The notes: generated from the sequence alone by a model not told the origin. A DNA stretch of 53,252 nt from Deinococcus sp. Arct2-2 (GCF_004801315.1 NZ_SSNW01000032.1:1-53252), one strand, 5' to 3'; counted from the stretch's first letter, positions 34,709-43,046 are shown. Program-made: numbers and translations.

Positions 34709-35439
34709 ACCGTGACCCGAACCTGAACCTGACCCAATTCGGCCAGCAGGCGGCCCACATTGATGTTCGGCCCGGCCACCACCGCCACGCAGTACTGGCC
34801 CAGCGGCCTCATGCACACCGTTTGGCCGCCCAAATCTGCCGACATCAGTTTTAGGGCGCGTTTTTGAAACAACATGGCGGTGGCCGCCACCACCCCGCTG
34901 AGGCCCGCCGCATCTCGCAGCGCCCGCACGCGCAACACTTCGCCCGTAGAGCGGCAGACCATCACGCCCAATACGCCCTGCATTCGGGCAAATTCCAGAA
35001 TCAGGTCGTCTTGGCCGCTGGCCGAATCGAGCGCGTAGCTTTTGACTTCGGTTGGCCCCGTGTAATCGGGATCGTCAAATTCAAAATCATCGGCATTCAG
35101 GTGCGGCAGGTCGTCCCAACGGGTGTTGGTCATCACAGGGTTTTCATCCCACGCGGCCACCGGGCGGGTGTCGTTGAACAGGGTGGGCGCTTTGGGGTAC
35201 TGCACCTCTAGGCGGCTGGCAAGCGCCTGCAATTCGGCGCGGGCGCGGGCCTGCGGCAACACCGTAGACAAGCGGTTGAGCAGCGGCCCCGACAAGACCC
35301 GCTGCATTTCTAAGGCGCTGACGCCTTCCGAAGTCAGGTTCTGTTCGCGCAGCGCGGCACGCAGCATCGTTTCGGCGGCGCGTTCAGACACACTGCCTGC
35401 AAGGGCACGCACAATCATGGAGTACACGGCGTTCGTCAT
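34705..35439 (-). CDS. Roadblock/LC7-like protein, gene A of novel cluster
   Basis: The 244-residue protein starts with a helical domain (residues 10-77) homologous to the N-terminus of protein C. It has an acidic middle (LNADDFEFDDPDYTGP) and ends in a domain of Roadblock/LC7 layout (FARMQGVLGVMVCRSTGEVLRVRALRDAAGLSGVVAATAMLFQKRALKLM ... VCMRPLGQYCVAVVAGPNINVGRLLAELGQVQVRV). Bacterial roadblock proteins such as MglB act as dimers, often as GTPase co-regulators. No GTPase gene is nearby. ATG 35439 has GAGG 8 nt upstream. The distant -10 at 35602-35607 may start an operon A-B. Confidence 0.75.
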   Translation of the reverse strand: MTNAVYSMIVRALAGSVSERAAETMLRAALREQNLTSEGVSALEMQRVLSGPLLNRLSTVLPQARARAELQALASRLEVQYPKAPTLFNDTRPVAAWDENPVMTNTRWDDLPHLNADDFEFDDPDYTGPTEVKSYALDSASGQDDLILEFARMQGVLGVMVCRSTGEVLRVRALRDAAGLSGVVAATAMLFQKRALKLMSADLGGQTVCMRPLGQYCVAVVAGPNINVGRLLAELGQVQVRVTV

Positions 35440-35601
35440 GGGAAGAACCTCAGAGGAAAGGGCGGGAAGGGGGCAAGAATCAGGGGGAAGGCGGAGCGGG
35501 GCGGTTCATAACTGCGCCGCATCAGCAGAGAAAAGGAAACACCCTAGGCGTTGACCCGATCCGGAGCGGCGCAAGTGAGCAACGTGAGAAATCCTCACGC
35601 G

Positions 35602-35607
35602 AGTATA
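35602..35607 (-). promoter_or_regulatory. Possible -10 box TATACT for genes A-B
   Basis: A consensus -10 on the minus strand, about 160 nt before the gene A start. It has no good -35 at 17 nt. This would give a leadered transcript, in line with the Shine-Dalgarno at gene A. Confidence 0.4.
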
Positions 35608-35844
35608 AGAGCGTCCACCTTACATTTTTGTCTCACCAGCGGCGCTTTTAGAGCATTTATCACAAAGAATCTGGCCCTGTTCATGAATCCTGCGCCCCAA
35701 GTGTAGCTGACTGCCTATGCAACTTCTTCGGCCCGCTGCTGCCCGTGCCGACAGACGACGGTTGTTGACAGACAGCGGTGTCTGCACTCATTGGACAAAG
35801 CGCTTGAGACGATGTGGCCCCGGACGACTGCCGCCCCCGCGCCC

Positions 35845-35850
35845 TAAACT
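35845..35850 (+). promoter_or_regulatory. -10 box TAAACT (leaderless)
   Basis: The box sits 7 nt before ATG 35858 of the Kbl/BioF-type gene. Confidence 0.6.
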
Positions 35851-35857
35851 GCACAGC

Positions 35858-37048
35858 ATGTCTACCACCCTCTCGGCCCGCCTGAGTACCGAACTTTCTG
35901 CGCTCAGAGACAGCGGCCTGCTGATTCGCCCCCGCGTGCTGGAAGCCCCGCAGCGTGCCCGCACCCGTGTAGACGGCGTGGACGTGGTGAACCTCGCCAG
36001 CAACAATTATCTGGGCTTTGCCGATCATCCCGACATTAAGGCGCGGGCCGCCGAATACTTGCAGACGTGGGGGGCGGGCGCGGGCGCAGTGCGGACGATT
36101 GCCGGAACGCTGCAAATTCATGAAGACTTCGAGATGCAACTGGCGGCCTTCAAGCACACGGGCAGTGCGCTGGTACTGCAAAGCGGCTTTACGACCAATC
36201 AGGGCGTGTTGGGCACGCTGCTGCAACCCGGCGACGTGGTGGTCAGCGACGAACTGAATCACGCCAGCATCATCGACGGCCTGCGCCTGACCAAAGCCAC
36301 CAAAAAGATTTACAAGCACAGCGACCCCGCCGACCTAGACCGCGTGCTGAGTGAAAACGACACCGAGGGTCTGAAAATGGTGGTCACAGACGGCGTATTC
36401 AGCATGGACGGCGACATTGCCCCGCTGGACGAACTGGTGGCGGTGGCCCGCAAACACGGCGCGGTGACGTATGTGGACGATGCTCACGGTTCGGGCGTGC
36501 TGGGCGCAGACGGGCGCGGCACGGTGCATCATTTTGGGCTGGAGGGCGCAGAAGACGTGATTCAGGTGGGCACGCTGAGCAAGGCGTGGGGCGCGGTGGG
36601 CGGCTACGCGGCGGGTCACGGCGACCTGCGCCAACTGCTCATCAACCGGGCGCGGCCTTACCTGTTTTCTACGGCCCAGCCGCCTGCGGTGGTGGGTGCG
36701 TTGGCGGCGGCCCTCGAACTGGTGGTGCGCGACCCCAGCCTGATGGAGCGCCTGTGGAGCAACACGCGCTACTTCAAGGCAGAGTTGGCGACGCTGGGCT
36801 TCGACACGATGGGCAGCCAGACGCCCATTACGCCGGTGCTGTTTGGCGAACCGGAAGCCGCGTTCGAGGCCAGCCGCCGCCTGCTTGCAGAAGGGGTCTT
36901 TGCCGTGGGACTGGGCTTTCCCACCGTACCGCGAGGACTGGCCCGCATTCGGAATATCGTGACCGCCGAGCATACGAAAGAAGACCTCGATTTTGCGCTG
37001 GGAGCCTATGAACGGGTGGGCAAAGGTTTGGGGATTATCGGGCCGTGA
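35858..37048 (+). CDS. kbl: Glycine C-acetyltransferase / 8-amino-7-oxononanoate synthase family
   Basis: The 396-residue protein is a PLP alpha-oxoamine synthase. It has NLASNNYLGFADHP, GAGAVRTIAGT, YVDDAHGSGVLG (Asp-His pair on PLP) and the PLP Lys in VGTLSKAWGAVGGY. Kbl-type enzymes condense glycine and acetyl-CoA to 2-amino-3-ketobutyrate; BioF uses alanine and pimeloyl donors. I prefer Kbl, but cannot exclude BioF or a dual role from sequence. No threonine dehydrogenase or bio gene is adjacent. It overlaps the GNAT gene by 4 nt. Confidence 0.9.
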   Translation: MSTTLSARLSTELSALRDSGLLIRPRVLEAPQRARTRVDGVDVVNLASNNYLGFADHPDIKARAAEYLQTWGAGAGAVRTIAGTLQIHEDFEMQLAAFKHTGSALVLQSGFTTNQGVLGTLLQPGDVVVSDELNHASIIDGLRLTKATKKIYKHSDPADLDRVLSENDTEGLKMVVTDGVFSMDGDIAPLDELVAVARKHGAVTYVDDAHGSGVLGADGRGTVHHFGLEGAEDVIQVGTLSKAWGAVGGYAAGHGDLRQLLINRARPYLFSTAQPPAVVGALAAALELVVRDPSLMERLWSNTRYFKAELATLGFDTMGSQTPITPVLFGEPEAAFEASRRLLAEGVFAVGLGFPTVPRGLARIRNIVTAEHTKEDLDFALGAYERVGKGLGIIGP

Positions 37049-37461
37049 GTGCCGATTCCGTCAGCTACCACGTGCGGGCCGAGATCGATCTAGCCGACTT
37101 GGGCAAGCTGCGGGAAGCCGCGTGGGGCGGGCAGGATGACGGCGCGTGGTGGAAGCCTGTGCTAGAGCGCAGCCTGACTTGGGTCACGGCGCATGACGGC
37201 GAGGCGTTGGTGGGCTTCGTGAATGTGGCGTGGGACGGCGGCGTTCACGCCTTCTTGCTGGATACCACCGTGCATCCCGACTGGCAGCGGCGCGGCATCG
37301 GCACGCAACTGGTACGCCGCGCTGCTGAGGCCGCCCAAACCGGAGCCGCCCAGACTGGAAAGGTGGAATGGCTGCACGTGGACTTCGAAGCCCACCTGAG
37401 CGAGTTTTACGCCGGGTGCGGGTTCCAGAGTACGGCGGCGGGCTTGGTGCGGTGGAAGTGA
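37045..37461 (+). CDS. GNAT-family N-acetyltransferase
   Basis: The 138-residue protein has the acetyl-CoA binding core VHPDWQRRGIGTQLVRRAAEAA, preceded by VGFVNVAWDGGVHAFLLDTTV and followed by LHVDFEAHLSEFYAGCGFQSTAAG. The acceptor is unknown. Start GTG 37045 overlaps the Kbl stop as GTGA, so it is the second gene of that operon. No Shine-Dalgarno is visible. Confidence 0.88.
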   Translation: MSADSVSYHVRAEIDLADLGKLREAAWGGQDDGAWWKPVLERSLTWVTAHDGEALVGFVNVAWDGGVHAFLLDTTVHPDWQRRGIGTQLVRRAAEAAQTGAAQTGKVEWLHVDFEAHLSEFYAGCGFQSTAAGLVRWK

Positions 37462-37479
37462 GTGGCGGAGGTGGTGACT

Positions 37480-37583
37480 AAACCCCCCCGTTGCTGACGC
37501 AACGCCCCCCCTTAGAGGTGGGGACTAAAAGCTCTTGCGCTCCCCTCAAGGGGGGCTGGCTGCGAAGCAGACTGGGGGGGTTT
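37480..37583 (+). repeat. Repeat A copy 6
   Basis: A full-length copy between the GNAT gene and menG. Confidence 0.85.
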
Positions 37584-37708
37584 GCCGGGAGATTAGATTG
37601 CGGCTTGGCTCCCACCAAACGCTGCCGAGTCGTACAGGCACTGAGAAAGACCGGCGCGTCCAACACAGCAACTTCAGCACAGGGCCACACGCCCCCGCCC
37701 GCCGCGCC

Positions 37709-37714
37709 TATCAT
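37709..37714 (+). promoter_or_regulatory. -10 box TATCAT
   Basis: The box sits 9 nt before ATG 37724 of menG. It is probably leaderless, although the spacing is on the long side. Confidence 0.45.
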
Positions 37715-37723
37715 CAACGCCAT

Positions 37724-38467
37724 ATGACTTCCCCGCCGTCCATTCCGCCAGTAGGAGACAAACAAGACAAGGGCGCGGGCGTGCAGGCCATGTTCGCCTC
37801 TATCGCGCCCCGTTACGACCTGCTGAACCGGGTGCTGAGCCTCGGCATAGACCGCTCTTGGCGGCGTGAGGCCACCCGCGAAGCGTTGGCGCTGAGCAAC
37901 CCGAACGGTACAGGCGCACGGGTGCTGGATGTGGCGACGGGCACGGCAGATTTCGCGCTGGAACTCAAGGCCACAGCGCCGGAAGCTGAAGTCATCGGCA
38001 GCGACTTCGTGCCCGAAATGTTGGCGATTGGCCGAGTGAAGGCTAAAGCCCGCCAGATAGACATCGTGCTGGAAGAAGGCGACGCCCTGAATCTGCCCTA
38101 CCCCGACGCCAGTTTCGACGTGATTACCTGCGCGTTCGGCTTTCGCAACTTTGCCGACTACGCACGTGGGCTGGCCGAGTTTCACCGAGTCCTATCGCCG
38201 GGTGGACGGCTGGTGATCTTGGAGTTTCCACCGCCGCGTGCGGGCCTGTTTGGGAGCGTGTTCCGCTTCTATTTCCGCCATATCCTGCCGCGTATCGGGG
38301 CGCTGGTCAGCGGCAATGCCGGGGCCTACACCTACCTCCCCGAAAGCGTGCTGGCCTTCCCCGACCCCGAACGCTTGGCGGGCCTGATGCGGGCCACAGG
38401 CTTCCGCACCAGATTCAAGCTGCTGAGCGCGGGCATTGCGGCGATTCATGTGGGGGATAAGGGGTAG
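37724..38467 (+). CDS. menG: Demethylmenaquinone methyltransferase MenG/UbiE
   Basis: The 247-residue class I SAM methyltransferase performs the last step of menaquinone synthesis. N-terminal signature VQAMFASIAPRYDLLNRVLSLGIDRSWRR, SAM motif I RVLDVATGTADFALEL, acidic loop GSDFVPEMLAIG, EEGDALNLPYPDASFDVITCAFGFRNF (post-I and motif II) and the YLPESVLAFPDPERLAGLM C-terminus are all family-typical. The upstream open frame passes through repeat A, so ATG 37724 is the start. Confidence 0.94.
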   Translation: MTSPPSIPPVGDKQDKGAGVQAMFASIAPRYDLLNRVLSLGIDRSWRREATREALALSNPNGTGARVLDVATGTADFALELKATAPEAEVIGSDFVPEMLAIGRVKAKARQIDIVLEEGDALNLPYPDASFDVITCAFGFRNFADYARGLAEFHRVLSPGGRLVILEFPPPRAGLFGSVFRFYFRHILPRIGALVSGNAGAYTYLPESVLAFPDPERLAGLMRATGFRTRFKLLSAGIAAIHVGDKG

Positions 38468-38874
38468 GGAGCGGGCTGCACGGGCCAACCCCCCCATTGC
38501 TCCGCAATGCCCCCCCTTGAGGGGAGGTGCAAAAACTCCGACATCGCCACCCAATCACGTCCTCGCCCAACTCCGTGTGAGGCCGTCGTCCACGCAGTGG
38601 GCGGGCCAATTCCATATGGGAATGAACAGGCAATTCCGCTTCAGATGAACGCGCTAGCCGAGTCTAGACGCGACAAGATCAATCCTCCCGAGCGGAGCGA
38701 CAAACTCCCCTGACCCCTTTGGGGGCGGGGGCTGGGGGGTGGGGGAGTCCAACGTTGGAGAAGACCCAAAACTCACCGCCCTAAATTAAGCCAGAGCCAA
38801 AGCAACAGCCTCAGCCACCTAGCCCATGCCCCGCCGCCCCCGCATGTGCAAGGATTCGGCGCAGAGGTTCCCGC
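38468..38874. repeat. Repeat A fragment and repeat B copy 2
   Basis: Positions 38487-38535 are the left part of repeat A. Positions 38540-38750 are a repeat B copy colinear with that at 7690-7912. The last 120 bp are unique upstream sequence of the Pnkp gene. No gene is supported. Confidence 0.75.
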
Positions 38875-41445
38875 ATGACCGACACCCCCACTCCCGCTGC
38901 AACTACGCCCACCATCACCGACATCGCCCTCCCCGAACTGGCCCTCGTGGCCCTGATCGGCGCGTCGTCGGCGGGCAAAAGCAGCTTCGCGGCACGGCAT
39001 TTTTTGCCCAGTGAGGTACTGAGCAGCGACGCTTTCCGCGCCCTTGTCAGCGACGATGAGAACAGCCTAGAAGCCACCGCCGACGCCTTCGACAGCCTGT
39101 TTTATATAGCAGGCAAACGCCTGAGCCGGGGCCGCCTGACCGTGATAGACGCGACGAACGTGCGCCCCACGGATCGCCAAAAACTGGTGGACTTGGCGCG
39201 GGCGCATGACGTGTTGCCGGTAGCGATTGTGCTGGATTTGCCGCGCAGCACGCTGGAAACACGGCACGCGGCACGCACAGATCGGGACTTCCCGGCGTCG
39301 GTCATCGTGCGGCAACTGACCGAGCTGAAGCGGACGCTGCGCGGGCTGGGCAAAGAGGGCTTCCGGCACGTGTGGGCGCTGCGTTCGGAGGTGGAAGTAG
39401 ACACGGCCCGCGTGCGGCGCGTGCCCCTGCACACCAATCGCCGCGACCTGACCGGGCCATTTGATTTCATTGGCGACGTACACGGCTGCTTGCCCGAACT
39501 ACGCGAACTGCTGACCAAGCTGGGCTATACAGCAGACGGCGAAAGCTTCACGCCGCCGCTAGGCCGCACTGCCATCTTTGTAGGCGACCTTGTTGACCGG
39601 GGGCCGGACAGCGTGGGTGTGCTGCGACTGGTCATGAAGATGGTCAACACGGGCGCGGCGCTGTGCGTGCCCGGCAATCACGACGAAAAGCTGAAGCGGG
39701 CGCTGGACGGCAAAGCGGTACGGGCCTTGCACGGCCTAGACGAAACGTTGGCCGCGCTGGAGGGGGAAGGCGAAAACTTTAAGCGCGAGGTCAAGACCTT
39801 CATCGAGCGCCTCGTGAGCCACCTCGTACTAGACGGCGGGCGGGTAGTCGTGGCCCACGCGGGCTTGCCGGAGCAGTATCAGGGCCGCAGTTCGGGGCGG
39901 GTGCGGAGTTTCGCGCTGTACGGCGACGTAGACGGCAGCAAAGACGAACTGGGACTGCCCGTGCGCCGCGACTGGGCACGCACTTACAAGGGCGCGGCGC
40001 AGGTGATTTACGGCCACACCCCGGTGGCCCGCCCGGTGTGGGTCAACCGCACCATCGACATAGACACCGGCTGCGCGTTTGGCGGCAGCCTCACCGCCCT
40101 GCGCTACCCCGAACAGGAAGTGGTGAGCGTGCCCGCCCATGGCCAATACGCCGTGCCACCGCGCCCTTTGGCCGAAGCTGAGGCGGAAGAAATCGCCGCT
40201 TTCGACCTCGCTACGTTCAGTCAGCCGGGTAAGATTCTGACGCGCACGTTTGGCGGAATCTTGGTGAAGGGTGGCGAGCGCATGGCCGCCGTAGAAACGT
40301 GGAGCCGATTCGGAATCGAACCCGGCTGGGGCGTGTATTTGCCGCCCACCATGAGTCCGGTGGAAACCAGCAGCCACCCCAACTTTCTGGAACATCCCGC
40401 CGAGGCGTGGGCGTATTACCGCGCTCAGGGCGTAACAAACGTCATGTGTCAAGAGAAGCACATGGGCAGCCGCGCCGTGTTGGTGCTGGCCCGCACGGGC
40501 GAAGCGGCGCGGCGGGTGTTTGGCGTAGAGGGTGCGCCAGACCGCACAGGCCGGATTTATACCCGCACTGGGCGGGCCTTTTTCAGCGGAGAGAAATCGG
40601 GCTGGGAAGCCCCGATCCTTGCCCGCGCCCATGCTGCCGCCGAAGCTGCGGGCCTGTGGGACACCCTCCAGTCGGATTGGGCCGTGCTGGACGCCGAAAT
40701 TTTGCCGTGGAGCCTGAAAGCCGGGGAGTTGTTGCGTGGGCATTACGCCCCCGTGGGAGCCGCCGGAAACGCCGTGCTGCCCGCTGCCGCCGCTGCTTTG
40801 GCCGAAGCCGCCGCACGTGGGCTTGATGTGGCAGACCTTCAGGCCACTACCCAAGACCGCGCCGCCGCCTTGCACGCTTACCGCGAGGCCTACCGCGCCT
40901 ATGTGCGCCGGGTAGACAGCGTGGACGACGTGCAGATTCGGCCTTTTCACCTGCTGGTGTCGGAAGGGACGGTGCATACCGACAGGGATCACTTGTGGCA
41001 CCTGAACACGCTGGGCACGCTGGCCGACGCCGATCCGGGGCTGTTTGGGCGCACCGATTACCGCGTGGTGCACTTGGCCGACGCCGCAGCAGTTGCCGAC
41101 GCTGAAGCATGGTGGCACGCGCTGACCGAATCGGGCGGAGAAGGCATGGTGGTCAAGCCCCTCACGTTTTTGGATGCCGAGAACCGCAGCCTGCAACCCG
41201 CCGTGAAGGTGCGCGGGCGCGAATACTTGCGGATCATTTACGGCCCGGAATACACCCGCCCCGACAACCTGAACCGCTTGCGGGCGCGGGCTTTGGGGGC
41301 CAAGCGGGCGCGTGCCTTGCGCGAATTTCATCTGGGGCTGGAAGGGTTGGCGCGGCTGGCAGAAGGCGCGGTCAACACCAGCATTCAGGAGTGCGTGCTG
41401 GGCGTGTTGGCGCTGGAAAGTGACCCGATAGACGCCCGGTTGTAG
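38875..41445 (+). CDS. Bacterial Pnkp-type polynucleotide kinase-phosphatase-ligase
   Basis: The 856-residue, three-domain RNA end-healing enzyme is like Clostridium thermocellum Pnkp. Kinase: P-loop IGASSAGKSSF (28-38) and Asp/Arg in SSDAFR (51-55). Binuclear metallophosphatase: IGDVHGCL (from 199), FVGDLVDRGPDS (235-246), PGNHDEK (266-272), HAG (328-330), YGHTP (379-383). Adenylyltransferase: KHMGSR with Lys528 as the probable AMP acceptor. The known partner Hen1, a 3'-terminal 2'-O-methyltransferase, is not encoded next to it. ATG 38875 has AGAGG 7 nt upstream. A 2H phosphoesterase gene follows 86 nt downstream on the same strand. Confidence 0.93.
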   Translation: MTDTPTPAATTPTITDIALPELALVALIGASSAGKSSFAARHFLPSEVLSSDAFRALVSDDENSLEATADAFDSLFYIAGKRLSRGRLTVIDATNVRPTDRQKLVDLARAHDVLPVAIVLDLPRSTLETRHAARTDRDFPASVIVRQLTELKRTLRGLGKEGFRHVWALRSEVEVDTARVRRVPLHTNRRDLTGPFDFIGDVHGCLPELRELLTKLGYTADGESFTPPLGRTAIFVGDLVDRGPDSVGVLRLVMKMVNTGAALCVPGNHDEKLKRALDGKAVRALHGLDETLAALEGEGENFKREVKTFIERLVSHLVLDGGRVVVAHAGLPEQYQGRSSGRVRSFALYGDVDGSKDELGLPVRRDWARTYKGAAQVIYGHTPVARPVWVNRTIDIDTGCAFGGSLTALRYPEQEVVSVPAHGQYAVPPRPLAEAEAEEIAAFDLATFSQPGKILTRTFGGILVKGGERMAAVETWSRFGIEPGWGVYLPPTMSPVETSSHPNFLEHPAEAWAYYRAQGVTNVMCQEKHMGSRAVLVLARTGEAARRVFGVEGAPDRTGRIYTRTGRAFFSGEKSGWEAPILARAHAAAEAAGLWDTLQSDWAVLDAEILPWSLKAGELLRGHYAPVGAAGNAVLPAAAAALAEAAARGLDVADLQATTQDRAAALHAYREAYRAYVRRVDSVDDVQIRPFHLLVSEGTVHTDRDHLWHLNTLGTLADADPGLFGRTDYRVVHLADAAAVADAEAWWHALTESGGEGMVVKPLTFLDAENRSLQPAVKVRGREYLRIIYGPEYTRPDNLNRLRARALGAKRARALREFHLGLEGLARLAEGAVNTSIQECVLGVLALESDPIDARL

Positions 41446-41519
41446 GGGCTGACCCGGCAGCGACTCTGGTCTGACTAGCCCAACCCAAGTGCCGTCCCAT
41501 TTCAGTCAGAGCTGAACGT

Positions 41520-41525
41520 TAGACT
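41520..41525 (+). promoter_or_regulatory. -10 box TAGACT (leaderless)
   Basis: The box sits 6 nt before ATG 41532. Confidence 0.65.
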
Positions 41526-41531
41526 TTCTTC

Positions 41532-43001
41532 ATGTCCAATCCAGATTCAGTCGGAACTCAACCGTCTGGCCCCCCGCCACCCCCTCTCCTCGGCCACCCC
41601 GATCAGGAAACGAAATTTGCCGTGTACCTGTGCCCCCCGGCGGTCAGCGACTTGTACCGGGTAGGCTCGGGGCTACTGGGCTACGACGTGCGGGCAGGCG
41701 AGATGGTGCCGATGCTTGAATTTATGCGCCCGGACTGGCAAACCGACGCCAAACCTTACGGCTTTCACCTGACGGTGACGGAGGCGTTCAGCACCGACCC
41801 CGCCAACTGGCCCGACATAGAGGCGGAGGTGCGGGCGTGCGTGGCTTGCCTGACACCGGGGGCTTTTTTGGGCCTGTCGGGGGGCCGGGTAGAGGCGTGG
41901 GAAGACGGCAAAGTTTGGGTGCAGCGCCTGAACGCCAGCCCCGCGCTGACCGTGCTGCACACGCTGCTCTCTGCGCGGCTTGCGCCCTACGTGAGCGCCT
42001 CGCCCTTTGACTGGGAAGTGCGTGAAGGCAAATATTCCCGCCCACATGAGCAGGCCCGGATGGAACTGCTGCACACCCCACGTGGGCTGGATTCTTGGCA
42101 GCCGCACTTTACGCTGGCGCAGCCCTACAGCGGCCACGACCCCGAACGGATGCGGCATGAACTGGAAGCGCGGATGGCTCCTTTTCAGACCCAGAGCTAC
42201 TCGGGCGTGACCTTGTTCGAGCGGCGGGCAGGAGAACCATTCTGGCGTGTGCGGGCCGATATTCCCTTGGTAAGCCCCCTGATGGGGGGAGTGCCGCCGC
42301 AGGGCCTCGCCCACGAAACTTCACGCGCAGGGGCGGCGGCCTCGCCTACACTCGGAGAGATGATGAACGATAGCACCACCAACACCACTGCCCCTACCCG
42401 CAAACGAATTGTGGTGGCCACTGGCAACGCCGGAAAAGTCCGCGAGATAGAAGAAGCCCTGAGCGACCTGAACTGGCAACTAGACGGCATGGGAGCCTTC
42501 CCGATGCCCGAAGAGAGTGGCGTGACCTACGAGGAAAACGCCGCCATGAAAGCCTGCGCCGCCGCCATTACGATGGGCCGCACCGCGCTGGCCGACGATT
42601 CGGGCCTAGAAGTAGAGGCATTGGGCGGCGAGCCGGGCGTGTACTCGGCCCGCTACGGCAACCGCCCCACCGACCTCGACCGCAATATGTACCTGCTGGA
42701 GCGCCTGCGCGGAAAATCCAACCGCCGCGCCAAGTTCGTCAGCGTGGTTATTTTGGCCTACCCAGACGGCCATCTGGAATCTTACCGGGGCGAAGTGCCC
42801 GGCGTCATCTTGGAAGGGCCACGCGGTGACGGCGGCTTCGGCTACGATTCCCTCTTCGTACCAGACGGCGAAACGCGCACGTTGGCCGAAATGACTGTGG
42901 CCGAAAAACGCGCGATCAGTCACCGGGGCCGGGCACTGGCAGCCCTGCTGGAAGCGCACAAGGCCGGGGAGCCGGAGCGGGAAGTGACGAGGCTGGAATA
43001 G
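41532..43001 (+). CDS. 2H phosphoesterase (DUF1045-like) fused in frame to RdgB/HAM1
   Basis: One uninterrupted 489-codon frame. Residues 25-250 form a DUF1045-like 2H phosphoesterase (KFAVYLCPPAVSDLYRVGSGLLGYD; HLT at 79-81; HFT at 192-194). After a linker (about 251-276) the rest is a full-length RdgB/HAM1 non-canonical purine NTP pyrophosphatase. The junction contains TACACT 7 nt before ATG 42360, an ideal leaderless promoter, so the RdgB part may also be made on its own. Whether the fused protein exists, or the 2H gene has lost its stop, cannot be settled from the sequence. A terminator follows at 43047-43080. Confidence 0.8.
   Translation: MSNPDSVGTQPSGPPPPPLLGHPDQETKFAVYLCPPAVSDLYRVGSGLLGYDVRAGEMVPMLEFMRPDWQTDAKPYGFHLTVTEAFSTDPANWPDIEAEVRACVACLTPGAFLGLSGGRVEAWEDGKVWVQRLNASPALTVLHTLLSARLAPYVSASPFDWEVREGKYSRPHEQARMELLHTPRGLDSWQPHFTLAQPYSGHDPERMRHELEARMAPFQTQSYSGVTLFERRAGEPFWRVRADIPLVSPLMGGVPPQGLAHETSRAGAAASPTLGEMMNDSTTNTTAPTRKRIVVATGNAGKVREIEEALSDLNWQLDGMGAFPMPEESGVTYEENAAMKACAAAITMGRTALADDSGLEVEALGGEPGVYSARYGNRPTDLDRNMYLLERLRGKSNRRAKFVSVVILAYPDGHLESYRGEVPGVILEGPRGDGGFGYDSLFVPDGETRTLAEMTVAEKRAISHRGRALAALLEAHKAGEPEREVTRLE
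42347..42352 (+). promoter_or_regulatory. Internal -10 box TACACT (leaderless)
   Basis: The box sits 7 nt before in-frame ATG 42360, at the 2H/RdgB junction. Confidence 0.6.
42360..43001 (+). CDS. rdgB: RdgB/HAM1 non-canonical purine NTP pyrophosphatase (internal start)
   Basis: The 213-residue form from ATG 42360 has all family motifs: RIVVATGNAGKVREIEEAL, EESGVTYEENAAMKACAAA, ADDSGLEVEALGGEPGVYSARYG, EGPRGDGGFGYDSLFVPDG and EKRAISHRGRAL. It hydrolyses ITP, XTP and dITP to monophosphates and so keeps deaminated purines out of nucleic acids. It shares its frame and stop with the longer 2H fusion. Two consecutive ATGs (42360, 42363) could start it. The internal leaderless promoter makes this the likely main product. 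Confidence 0.88.
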   Translation: MMNDSTTNTTAPTRKRIVVATGNAGKVREIEEALSDLNWQLDGMGAFPMPEESGVTYEENAAMKACAAAITMGRTALADDSGLEVEALGGEPGVYSARYGNRPTDLDRNMYLLERLRGKSNRRAKFVSVVILAYPDGHLESYRGEVPGVILEGPRGDGGFGYDSLFVPDGETRTLAEMTVAEKRAISHRGRALAALLEAHKAGEPEREVTRLE

Positions 43002-43046
43002 GAACGTGGTGGGTGGACCGTAGAACGGAGAAGGGTCAAACCCAAA

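Larger units (their letters stand above)
35440..35857. other. Intergenic with probable promoter of genes A-B
   Basis: 418 bp between gene A (minus) and the Kbl-type gene (plus). It has a TATACT box on the minus strand at 35602-35607, a hairpin GTGAG-AAATC-CTCAC (35585-35599) just downstream of the expected start site, and AT-rich sequence at 35620-35680. An apparent N-terminal extension of the plus-strand frame (from 35717) is not convincing coding sequence. Confidence 0.5.

Noticed and set aside
35717..35857. N-terminal extension of the Kbl/BioF-type gene
   Set aside because: Low-complexity Arg/Pro-rich translation without family similarity, and it would contain the TAAACT promoter.
35440..35857. 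Radiation/desiccation response motif in the A-B promoter region
   Set aside because: I looked for a palindrome like TTATGTCATTGACATAA and found none. Only a short GTGAG/CTCAC hairpin is present.
37535..37723. N-terminal extension of menG
   Set aside because: It overlaps repeat A copy 6 and is not family-like.
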